Part shown: positions 6,777-14,078 of the stretch, piece after piece
Numbering within the stretch: the stretch's first letter is position 1
Layout: each line of letters opens with the position of its first letter
From: Candidatus Bathyarchaeota archaeon
GTDB lineage: Archaea > Thermoproteota > Bathyarchaeia > TCS64
Length of the DNA: 39,622 bases
NCBI GenBank assembly: GCA_018652685.1
Contig: JABIBQ010000068.1
Location: 1-39,622, forward strand
Direction: 5' to 3'
Made by a program: the position numbers and the translations under genes
Notes under the pieces: model-generated
Told to the model about the DNA's origin: nothing
Database searches by the model: none
Seen by the model: only the letters and a program-made list of their open reading frames with translations

Positions 6777-8645
6777 TTAATTAGGAATTGGCTTTGAACC
6801 AGCCTTCTCTCTAGCAATTCGCTTCTGGGTAATCAATAGCTTGTCGTAGAAGGGGCAGATATCGTTCATCAGGCACTCCTCGTGTTTAGGGTTCCTGGCC
6901 GTGCAGACCTCCCTGCCGAACTTAATGAGGCTGAGATGGACCTCAAGGAACCTGTCAGGTGTTGCCGCGTCTTGTAAAGCTGACCTGATTGCCTCGTAGT
7001 TGGCCTTCTCAGGTACAATCTCAAGGCGCTTGCTGACTCGTTCAACGTGCGTGTCCACGGGGATGACCTTGCGGTCAGCCGCGAACATCAGTGCAACATC
7101 TGCCGTCTTTGGGCCTACCCCAGGTAGCTCCATGAGCCTGTCCCTTGCCTCGTTGAAGGGCATATCGAAGACGGTTTTGATGTTGCCGTCGTACTTTTCG
7201 ATGATTATCCTCGATATCTGTTTGAGTGTTCTGGTTCGCTGGTTGTATATACCAGCTGATTTTATGGCTTCCTTGATCTTTGACTCCGGTGCCTCGTCAA
7301 TTTTGTACGGGTTGATGCCGATGGCCCGGTCAAGGTTCCTGAATGCTGATTCTTTGTTTGAGCTCGTTGTGTTCTGGCTCAGTATCGTACTTACGAGGCT
7401 CTGGAAAGGGTCGTGGTAACGTTTTTCGTAAGGGACCGGGAACTCGGCGAGTATCCTGTTGACAGCAGTCTCACCTCTTCTAAATGGGGTAAGCTGAACT
7501 GGTTCAGGTGGGTTGTCTTTGATGTGCTTGAGTCGCTTTGCGATGAGGTTCAGAAGCCCCTGGACATTTTCCTTGGTCTCGGCGGATACAACGATCCATG
7601 GGAGCAAGTACTTGTCAAGCTCTAGAGTCTCGCCTATTGTAGACGCCTTCTCAGGGTCCATGTCGGATTTGTTGATTACGACGATGATCCTGTCTCTTGA
7701 GACACCTATGTCCCTGAGTAGCCAGATGCCCTCGTTGAGCTTCATGTCCAGGTTCAGTACAGGATCGGATACGTCTAGCAATAGTATGACCAGGTCGCTG
7801 CTCCTGATGTCAAGGAGGTTCAGCTTGAAGCTCTGGATGAGCCGGGGGTCAAGATCAAGGACGAAACCGATGGTGTCGATGAACAGAACCGTGGTCTCCC
7901 AGTCAATGTACCGCTTCTGGTACTTGCTGCTGAGAGTGGTGAACGGCCTGTTGCTGACGGGTTTAGTGTCACCTGTTATACGGTTGAAAAGGTGGGTTTT
8001 ACCTGCGTTATAATAACCGGCGATGCATATCACGGGGTATCCCAGCCTCTTGCGCTGCCATATCCGCTGGGTCTTGTCCTCCATGAGTTTATCGATCTCC
8101 TCATTGATCTTAGCTTGGCTGCGGGTTAGCTCCCTCATTTTGGCGTGGAACCCGTACTCTCCGCCAGCCCTGAAGAATGGGCGGTCGTACTGGTAGTTCA
8201 CCGCTGATTGGAGTTTGAAGAAAGGGGCCTGCTTCTCTAGTCTGGCTGCCTGTATCTGGAGCTTGCTCAGTGTATCGGATGCCATCTGGTCGAATATCTC
8301 AAGGGTTAGCTCGAATCGGTCGATTACGTCACAGTTGACAGCCTGCATCAGGTTGAGCTTCTGGCTGCTCCTGAGGATGTTGTAGAATATGACCACGTTC
8401 GCCTTTAGCCTGCGGACCTTCCGCCTGATGTCTCCCACCTTGCCCTTACCGACATGGTACTTTGCGAATGGGCGGTAGCGTGTTTGAACGACCTCACCCA
8501 CAACCTCTATACCAAGGGACTCGACAAGGGACTTTAGTTCGTCCAACCTAACCCTGTAGACTACGCGGTCGTGGACGTTAGTCCTGAGCATTACCAGTAA
8601 AGCCTTGGAATTCTGGCCGTCGATTAACAGTGGTTGGCGCTCCAT
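6777..8645 (-). CDS. HflX-type GTPase fused to endonuclease III (Nth)
   Basis: One uninterrupted 622-aa frame joins two proteins that are usually separate. Residues 1-185 are the HflX N-terminal domain (VGKGKVGDIRRKVRRLKA) with a helical arm. About 203-375 is the GTPase domain: GYYNAGKT (210-217), DTIGF (257-261), NKSD (325-328), SAE (354-356). About 392-602 is an HhH-GPD DNA glycosylase/AP lyase: LPGVGPKTA (507-515) contains the catalytic Lys513, and VDTHVERV supplies the catalytic Asp531. HflX binds and splits ribosomes; Nth removes oxidised pyrimidines. The iron-sulfur loop reads Cys581, His588, Cys591, Cys597, so the usual second Cys is His. The start at 8645 is favoured because the longer frame (to 8780) overlaps the upstream aldolase gene and the TATA box lies inside it. 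Confidence 0.93.
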   Translation of the reverse strand: MERQPLLIDGQNSKALLVMLRTNVHDRVVYRVRLDELKSLVESLGIEVVGEVVQTRYRPFAKYHVGKGKVGDIRRKVRRLKANVVIFYNILRSSQKLNLMQAVNCDVIDRFELTLEIFDQMASDTLSKLQIQAARLEKQAPFFKLQSAVNYQYDRPFFRAGGEYGFHAKMRELTRSQAKINEEIDKLMEDKTQRIWQRKRLGYPVICIAGYYNAGKTHLFNRITGDTKPVSNRPFTTLSSKYQKRYIDWETTVLFIDTIGFVLDLDPRLIQSFKLNLLDIRSSDLVILLLDVSDPVLNLDMKLNEGIWLLRDIGVSRDRIIVVINKSDMDPEKASTIGETLELDKYLLPWIVVSAETKENVQGLLNLIAKRLKHIKDNPPEPVQLTPFRRGETAVNRILAEFPVPYEKRYHDPFQSLVSTILSQNTTSSNKESAFRNLDRAIGINPYKIDEAPESKIKEAIKSAGIYNQRTRTLKQISRIIIEKYDGNIKTVFDMPFNEARDRLMELPGVGPKTADVALMFAADRKVIPVDTHVERVSKRLEIVPEKANYEAIRSALQDAATPDRFLEVHLSLIKFGREVCTARNPKHEECLMNDICPFYDKLLITQKRIAREKAGSKPIPN

Positions 8646-8673
8646 GGAGATCGTAGAGGTGAAGGAGTAGGAT

Positions 8674-8684
8674 GATAAAAAGGG
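8674..8684 (-). promoter_or_regulatory. TATA-like element for hflX-nth, overlapping a terminator-like tract
   Basis: The minus strand reads CCCTTTTTATC, 29-39 nt before the ATG at 8645. The same ATCCCTTTTTATC string could also end transcription of the upstream aldolase gene, whose stop is about 45 nt away; a second T tract lies at 8695-8722. Confidence 0.4.
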
Positions 8685-8731
8685 ATTGATTAAGAAAAAA
8701 CTAAGAAGGGAGAAAAACTCTCTGTTTGTTT

Positions 8732-9478
8732 TTATCGTTTTACCGATGATAGGCCGTTGTTGATACCTGTGGTAGCCCATTTAGTCCATGGCAGTGTGAA
8801 GAACTTGAATCCCCTCTCGGAGAAATCACTTGGATCTTGACCTGCAGGGATAAAGTACATCCCAGGGATAACGCCTGCATCTTCGGATGAGCTTACAATT
8901 TTATCCAGCGCCTCACGGTACTTCGGGTTAGCGTAATCCAGTGGGATCCCCAGGTTGATGGATAGGTCTGATGGACCTATCAGCAGAACGTCGATACCAG
9001 GAACGGAAACAATCTCCTCGATGTTGCCCATTGACTCCATTGTCTCGATCATGGGGATAACCACCAGCTCCTCGTTGACCCTGTCCATGTATTCACGGTA
9101 ATTCCCGAACTCACCCCACTCACCCTTGGGCCCTGCGGAGCTCCTTTTCCCTACAAACGGGTACCTGCACCATTGTACCAGGGCCTCTGCTTCTTTCTTG
9201 GTGTTCACCATGGGCGCGATGATACCTCTAGCCCCAATATCGAGAGCATAACAGACCTGATCCTGCCTGTTTTCCCCTACACGAACAACTGGAGTTGCCC
9301 TCTTTCCCTTCATTGCCTGGATCTTGGGCATCAGCTCTTTGATTTCCACGGGAGAATGCTGGGTATCAAAGAGGAGAAAATCATACGCATCGGCTAATAC
9401 TTCAACAGGACTTCCAATGGAAGCGGACGCTCCGATAGCGGCCTTACCCGAGTTTAATACTTTTTTAAGTGTGTTCAA
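8732..9478 (-). CDS. HpcH/HpaI aldolase/citrate lyase family protein
   Basis: A 248-aa class II (metal-dependent) aldolase of the HpcH/HpaI family, a TIM barrel that typically cleaves or forms 4-hydroxy-2-oxo acids. Family landmarks are FLLFDTQHSPVEIKEL (residues about 34-49), the conserved arginine strand TPVVRVG, GARGIIAPMVNTKKEAE, and the metal-site segments VIPMIETMES (Glu) and LLIGPSDLSINLG (Asp). The start codon is TTG, with AGAGGT nine nt upstream and a TATA box about 40 nt upstream. The natural substrate is unknown; it could be a 2-keto-3-deoxy sugar acid, given the glycosidases and glycerate kinase nearby. Confidence 0.92.
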   Translation of the reverse strand: MNTLKKVLNSGKAAIGASASIGSPVEVLADAYDFLLFDTQHSPVEIKELMPKIQAMKGKRATPVVRVGENRQDQVCYALDIGARGIIAPMVNTKKEAEALVQWCRYPFVGKRSSAGPKGEWGEFGNYREYMDRVNEELVVIPMIETMESMGNIEEIVSVPGIDVLLIGPSDLSINLGIPLDYANPKYREALDKIVSSSEDAGVIPGMYFIPAGQDPSDFSERGFKFFTLPWTKWATTGINNGLSSVKR

Positions 9479-9512
9479 TTCAATATAACCTCTGAAATCT
9501 AGGTTCTTTCAA

Positions 9513-9524
9513 GATATAATATAT
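9513..9524 (-). promoter_or_regulatory. TATA box for the aldolase gene
   Basis: The minus strand reads AATATATTATAT about 40 nt before the TTG start at 9478. It lies in the 102-bp gap after the GH5-like gene. The T-rich CTATTTTTATCC immediately after that gene's stop (near 9565-9578) is a likely terminator. Confidence 0.5.
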
Positions 9525-9580
9525 TTTTCATGAGTTTATGCATCTCAATTCGATATAAAAGTAGGATAAAAATAGCAGGA

Positions 9581-10570
9581 TTATTCAGAAGAAGTTAACC
9601 TGCGAATCAGATCGACCTCATCCTGCAGGTATGGTATCCCATCCCCGTGGAATATCTCGTGGAACCATAACTCTGGTTCAGGTGATCCTGGCTCAGAGCC
9701 CCATGGGTACTTGGTCTGAGTCTTCCCGTCCACGAGCCCCCAGTTTATGCACCCGACGTTCTCGCGTTTGAACACGGGTAAGCTCGTCTTGAAAAAGCTC
9801 CCGTTGGTCCTGGCCATATACTCGGTGCAGATCATTGGCCTGCCCTGTTCTTTGAGCCTGCTTATCTGTTCCTCAAGGTGAGCCGCGTCGTGGTAGTCGT
9901 GGAACGTGACGATATCAGAGTTCGCGAGCTGGAAAGCGTTGAGTTCGTTGTTATCAAACCACACCCCCACTGAGATGGGCTGTGAGGGATCCACATCTCT
10001 GGCCCATCGAAATACTTCTTTCAGGAACCCAAGGGATTTTGATCCACGTTTATCATTCCCAGGCTCATTGTACAGGTCCCACAATAGGATACGGTCGTCA
10101 TTCCCGAAGGCGGTCAGTATGCCCTTCACATAGTTCTCAAGTGTGCCCCACATTGATGGATCGACCACTTTTTCTGGTCCTGGGCTTTGCACCCACCCCG
10201 AGTTATGTACACCGGGTTTGGGTTCAGGCTGCTTCCCGGCCTCAAACGTTGGGTTCCAGCAGTCATCAAAGAAGACGAACATGGGCTTGATTCCCTTGCT
10301 GGACGCGATCTCAAGGAAACGGTTGATCCGCTCAATGACCCCCGTTGAGTCTATTTCCCAGACTAGGTCATGGAGATACACCCTGGCGGTGTTGAAGCCA
10401 ATTTCACTTGCCCATCCTAGCTCGCGTTCAATAGTCTCCTCGTCAAATGTATCGGCCTGCCACATCTCAAGCTGGTTGATAGCAGTGCTTGGTGTAAAGT
10501 TACACCCCACCAGCCACCTGTAACCGCCGTACCACTCCCAGGCCCTCTCCTGGCTCCATCGATTCGTCAT
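9581..10570 (-). CDS. GH5-like clan A glycoside hydrolase, cytoplasmic
   Basis: A 329-aa (beta/alpha)8 glycosidase resembling GH5/cellulase-like clan GH-A enzymes. Candidate catalytic residues are Glu169 (acid/base, in WDLYNEPGN) and Glu250 (nucleophile, in MICTEYMAR), each at the end of a predicted strand as expected for this retaining clan. NTARVYLHD (60-68) and FHDYHD (223-228) match other active-site positions. There is no signal peptide or membrane anchor, so it probably acts on imported oligosaccharides. The substrate (beta-glucoside, mannoside or xyloside) cannot be read from sequence. The TATA-like GCTTTATCCC at 10591-10600 lies about 25 nt from the ATG, implying little or no leader. 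Confidence 0.85.
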   Translation of the reverse strand: MTNRWSQERAWEWYGGYRWLVGCNFTPSTAINQLEMWQADTFDEETIERELGWASEIGFNTARVYLHDLVWEIDSTGVIERINRFLEIASSKGIKPMFVFFDDCWNPTFEAGKQPEPKPGVHNSGWVQSPGPEKVVDPSMWGTLENYVKGILTAFGNDDRILLWDLYNEPGNDKRGSKSLGFLKEVFRWARDVDPSQPISVGVWFDNNELNAFQLANSDIVTFHDYHDAAHLEEQISRLKEQGRPMICTEYMARTNGSFFKTSLPVFKRENVGCINWGLVDGKTQTKYPWGSEPGSPEPELWFHEIFHGDGIPYLQDEVDLIRRLTSSE

Positions 10571-10650
10571 AATAATGAACCGCAGGAGCGGGGATAAAGC
10601 ATTTCAGGTGCATAATGGGGCAGAACCTCAAATACTAATTTGCAGAATTG

Positions 10651-11649
10651 ATGGTCATGCCCCTTGTTGATGAGTTCATTAAAGTATTTGCGCCATTCCC
10701 TGACAGAGCCCAGAAAACCGTGTTCCCGTATCTTCTAGACCTGTTTGACGAGAATGAGATGAAGCTCGTTGTATCCATGAAGAGGGAATCGGATACTCCA
10801 TTATCTCTCGACAAGATTCAGTGCATCACAGGTTTGAGTGAGGAAGAGAACAAGAAACTGATTGACAGGTGCATAGTCAGGGGCATCCTGAAAAACAGGA
10901 AAGTGGACGGCGAGACACGCTACTTTTCGACGATGATGCCGAGGAGGCTGTTCACCCATGTAACTTTCGAGGAAGGTTGGAACGATGTACCCCTGAACGT
11001 CAGGAAGATCCTGAGTGAGTGGATGCACAGGATTTACTATTTTGAAAGGTATAGCCCGATGGCTGAGAAGATGAAGAGGGGCGAGCCAGTACAAAGGCTG
11101 CCAAACGAGGACATTCTCCTACTCGCTGAGGTTCTTGAGATGGTGGACGCGGCCCATACCTTTGCTGTCATTAAGTGTAACTGCAGGGCACTAGACCAGC
11201 ACTGCAACTACGAAGTCGAGACCTGCATCAGGTTCGACCACGAGGCAGAGAACCTGGAGAGGAAAGGGCTGGGTAAAAAACTCACAAAGGACGAGGCAAG
11301 GAAGCTAATTATCAGACTCAACAAGGCAGGCCACATCCACACTGCCAGCAACAAGTGGAAAGAAGAGGGACTGGGCCACCTGTGCAACTGTTGCAACTGC
11401 TGCTGCTACCCATTTAGGGCAGGTGTAGAGCTGGGGTTGGAAAAGTTGTGGCCGAGAAGCCATTACGTCGCCGAGTACGAGGAGGACAAATGCATCCAGT
11501 GCGGTCTCTGTGTATCCAGATGCCAGTTCGGGGCGTACAAGGAGGAGAACGGACGAATCACCTACTACTCCGAGAAATGCTGGGGATGTGGGCTGTGCTC
11601 AGATACCTGCCCATCTGAGGCGATAACGATGAGTCCTTTTGATAATTAA
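10651..11649 (+). CDS. Cysteine-rich 4Fe-4S protein with N-terminal helix-turn-helix-like region
   Basis: A 332-aa iron-sulfur protein. The N-terminal third (about 35-95) looks like a winged-helix fold (SLDKIQCITGLSEEENKKL, then RGILKNRKVDGETRYF). The middle has a CNCRALDQHC cluster (176-185) plus Cys192, and a dense CNCCNCCC run (245-252). The C-terminus is a two-cluster ferredoxin: CIQCGLCVSRC (281-291) and CWGCGLCSDTC (310-320). The layout suggests two ferredoxin [4Fe-4S] clusters plus at least one further metal centre. Similar (4Fe-4S)-binding proteins occur in anaerobes, but I know no defined reaction. The start may instead be the ATG at 10657. It is divergent from the glycosidase gene. 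Confidence 0.85.
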   Translation: MVMPLVDEFIKVFAPFPDRAQKTVFPYLLDLFDENEMKLVVSMKRESDTPLSLDKIQCITGLSEEENKKLIDRCIVRGILKNRKVDGETRYFSTMMPRRLFTHVTFEEGWNDVPLNVRKILSEWMHRIYYFERYSPMAEKMKRGEPVQRLPNEDILLLAEVLEMVDAAHTFAVIKCNCRALDQHCNYEVETCIRFDHEAENLERKGLGKKLTKDEARKLIIRLNKAGHIHTASNKWKEEGLGHLCNCCNCCCYPFRAGVELGLEKLWPRSHYVAEYEEDKCIQCGLCVSRCQFGAYKEENGRITYYSEKCWGCGLCSDTCPSEAITMSPFDN

Positions 11650-11678
11650 TGGGAAGGAACTTTCTAAACCTAATATTA

Positions 11679-12215
11679 TTACAGGTTATCTTTCCTGATT
11701 GAGGCAAGTTCATCCTTTGACATGCCCTCAGCCTCAAGGAACTCGAGTATCTGTTCGGTCTTTGACCGCCAGTAAATCTCCATGTTCTCGCTTGACTCTG
11801 CAAGTCCCACCTTGAGGTCATAGTACCGTCTGAAGGCGTCGGGGTTCTCGATCAGGTGTTTCTTGAGTAGAACATGGTTTCGGTATGCGGTTGAGCTGAC
11901 TGTCACAAGGTAGAGGTGGTGGGCGTGTTTGTGCTCATAGTCGAGGCAGAAGGCCTCCCGTGCCTCGATGCCCAGGTCACTCTGATGTATGTAGCCTATC
12001 CTACTTAAACGGGAAACAATGGCGTTAAGGTCATTCATATCAGGGACAACGATGTCGATATCAATGATGGGCTTTGCACCCATTCCTTCGATGGACGTGC
12101 TGCCAACATGGACGATGTCAAGGGCGAGGTCCGAGACTTGGGGCCATATTTGGTTCTTAATCTCGATGAACCACTCCTTCCATTTTGGGTCGTAGGGCAG
12201 AACCTTGATTGACAC
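11679..12215 (-). CDS. GrpB family (UPF0157) nucleotidyltransferase-fold protein
   Basis: A 178-aa GrpB/UPF0157 protein of the nucleotidyltransferase superfamily. Motif HVGSTSIEGMGAKPIIDIDI (residues 36-55) carries the GS and the paired Asp residues typical of the fold. HKHAHHLYLV and the C-terminal helix with WRSKTEQILEFLE complete the family pattern. In other organisms relatives are linked to CoA or dephospho-CoA metabolism, but this one's function is unproven. The start is GTG. It sits 31 bp after the TOPRIM gene on the same strand and is convergent with the iron-sulfur gene. Confidence 0.88.
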   Translation of the reverse strand: MSIKVLPYDPKWKEWFIEIKNQIWPQVSDLALDIVHVGSTSIEGMGAKPIIDIDIVVPDMNDLNAIVSRLSRIGYIHQSDLGIEAREAFCLDYEHKHAHHLYLVTVSSTAYRNHVLLKKHLIENPDAFRRYYDLKVGLAESSENMEIYWRSKTEQILEFLEAEGMSKDELASIRKDNL

Positions 12216-12246
12216 GGGCTCTGTTTGTTTTCCCCTGTATTATAAG

Positions 12247-12654
12247 CTACTCTTCCATCCCGTCGCGGATGTTATCAAGGTCCTCAATGGCGTAGGCCCC
12301 CGTTGCGGCCATTAACCTGCCGAACTCCTTCCTCAGTCCATATTCCACCTTCGCTCCCTTCCTCTCAAGTATCTGGTTGAAGCGTTGGTTCAGCCTGAGT
12401 CCTTCCTCGTCGAAATCAAGGAGGAGAAGTACCCGCTTGTATCTTGAGGTAAGGTCATCTGCAAGGTCAAAATCGTTGAAGCCGGACCTGTTAAGCTCCT
12501 CGATTGACCCAGTGTACCCAAGGGACCGAAGTGCCTGAATGTCTCTTAAACCCTCCACGACGACGACATCAACGAGCCCCGAAAGCTCATGCATCAACTG
12601 CTCAAGCTCACAGATGGCGTTCTTCCGGCGTTTTATTGAGCGGTTCATGGTCAT
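12247..12654 (-). CDS. Small stand-alone TOPRIM domain protein
   Basis: A 135-aa archaeal TOPRIM protein. The two hallmark motifs are visible: VVVEGLRDIQALRSLG (Glu in motif 1) and LLLLDFDEEG (the DxD motif). There is no zinc-finger or primase extension, so it resembles the small primase-like / RNase M5-like TOPRIM proteins of archaea, which are expected to act on nucleic acids in a Mg-dependent way. The ATG overlaps the stop of the glycerate kinase gene (ATGA), so the two are translationally coupled. That link looks like convenience rather than shared function. Confidence 0.85.
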   Translation of the reverse strand: MTMNRSIKRRKNAICELEQLMHELSGLVDVVVVEGLRDIQALRSLGYTGSIEELNRSGFNDFDLADDLTSRYKRVLLLLDFDEEGLRLNQRFNQILERKGAKVEYGLRKEFGRLMAATGAYAIEDLDNIRDGMEE

Positions 12655-14000
12655 CGGACCAGTATGACTGTCAGGTCGTTCACGTTAGTGCCCGTTGGAC
12701 CCGTCCTGATCTGGTCATTCATGGGCTCGAAGAAGCTGTAAGAGTCGTTCCCATCGAGGAAAACATCGGGGTTAAGCCCGAGCCCCAGTGCCTTTGTGAG
12801 GCTCTCACCGTCTACCATGGCACCTGCCGCATCGGTGGGCCCATCAATCCCGTCGGTACCTAGGGTGGCGATAAGCCCCTTCAGGCCGCTCATTTTACGG
12901 ATCGCTCCCAGAGCGACCTCCTGGTTCCTGCCCCCCTTGCCCTCGCCCTTCACGCTCACGGTTGTCTCACCCCCGATAATAATCGCGGCTGGCCTGGATA
13001 CAGGCAGTCCCCTTGATTGTTCTTCTCGCGCTATGCCGGCGAACATTACCCCGACCTGTCTCGCCTCGCCCTCGATGTGGGTTGACAATAACAACGAGTT
13101 ATACCCGAGCTCCTCGGCGACATCTGATGCTGCCTTCGCCGCCATGTAATTATTCGCGATCACCAGGTTGCTCACGTTCTCGAATATTGGGTCACCCGGC
13201 TTTGGGGTCTCTGGGACCATGCCGTTCGTGCCTGCATTGAGCCTCGTCAGTACGTTCTCTGGGATTTCATCGAGGAGGCCATACTTAACCACCACACTCC
13301 TTGCTTCCATAAAGCTGGATTCGTCGGGAGATGTGGGCCCTGACGCGATTATATCAATGGGATCGCCAATCACATCGGAAAGTAACAAGTTGATCATCCT
13401 TGCAGGATAGACATGCCTTGCGAACTGCCCCCCCTTGAACCCGCTTATGTGTTTCCTAACGGAGTTCAGCTCGTTGATGGTCACCCCCGCCTTGAGGAGA
13501 ATACCGGTAAGCTCTCGCATGTCCTCCAGAGTCATTCCCGATGCGGGGTAGGGCATCAGTGCGGAACCTCCCCCGGACATCAAGGTGATGACAAGGTCAC
13601 GCTTGGTCAGCCCGTTAGTGAGGTCAAACATCTTGTCCACACCCTTCATCCCCTCGTGGTCTGGGATTGGGTGGGATGCCCCCCTCAAGATTACTCGCCC
13701 TGTCTTAACAGAGTCCTCGGTTCCCTTCAGAACATTGACGTAGCCCGAGGTGATTCGCTTCCCCAGGAGCGCCTCCACGGCCTTGGTCATCAGCCCCCCT
13801 GCCTTTCCACCTCCAACAACTACGATCTTCTTTGTCTTGGAGAGGTCAACTGAGCCCCCCTCATATGAGAGAATATCTCCATCAAGGGAAAGGGCATTCA
13901 GTACCGCCTCCTTTGGATCAACCGCTTTCAACGCGCCGTCCAATACGAGACAAGCGTCATGTCTGAGCCTTTGCAGTATCTCGTCGCTAGAGTTCGCCAT
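12651..14000 (-). CDS. Glycerate 2-kinase (MOFRL family)
   Basis: A 449-aa type-2 glycerate kinase that makes 2-phosphoglycerate from glycerate with ATP. The N-terminal Rossmann-like domain has KIVVVGGGKAGGLMTKAVE, and the family signature VITLMSGGGSALMPYP is at mid-protein. The C-terminal MOFRL domain contains IIIGGETTVSVKGEGKGGRN and ATLGTDGIDGPTDAAGA. Archaea use this enzyme in branched Entner-Doudoroff sugar catabolism or serine/glycerate metabolism. I chose the ATG at 14000, which has AAGGA 11 nt upstream; a TTG at 14024 is an alternative. First gene of a glycerate kinase-TOPRIM-GrpB operon. Confidence 0.94.
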   Translation of the reverse strand: MANSSDEILQRLRHDACLVLDGALKAVDPKEAVLNALSLDGDILSYEGGSVDLSKTKKIVVVGGGKAGGLMTKAVEALLGKRITSGYVNVLKGTEDSVKTGRVILRGASHPIPDHEGMKGVDKMFDLTNGLTKRDLVITLMSGGGSALMPYPASGMTLEDMRELTGILLKAGVTINELNSVRKHISGFKGGQFARHVYPARMINLLLSDVIGDPIDIIASGPTSPDESSFMEARSVVVKYGLLDEIPENVLTRLNAGTNGMVPETPKPGDPIFENVSNLVIANNYMAAKAASDVAEELGYNSLLLSTHIEGEARQVGVMFAGIAREEQSRGLPVSRPAAIIIGGETTVSVKGEGKGGRNQEVALGAIRKMSGLKGLIATLGTDGIDGPTDAAGAMVDGESLTKALGLGLNPDVFLDGNDSYSFFEPMNDQIRTGPTGTNVNDLTVILVR

Positions 14001-14059
14001 CAAACTGTCCTTGTTCTTGATCAATGAAGCTCACTAACCACTAGGTGAGAGAAATATGC

Positions 14060-14078
14060 AAAAGGGGATAAAAAGGGA
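14060..14078 (-). terminator. Stop-proximal C/T terminator after EF-2
   Basis: The minus strand reads ATCCCTTTTTATCCCCTTT directly after the EF-2 stop codon. The same ATCCCTTTTT unit follows the acyl-CoA dehydrogenase and FAH-family stops. Confidence 0.5.

Noticed and set aside
8646-8780. A 45-residue N-terminal extension of the HflX-Nth protein
   Set aside because: It overlaps the aldolase gene, contains the TATA box and reads as low-complexity hydrophobic sequence, not HflX.
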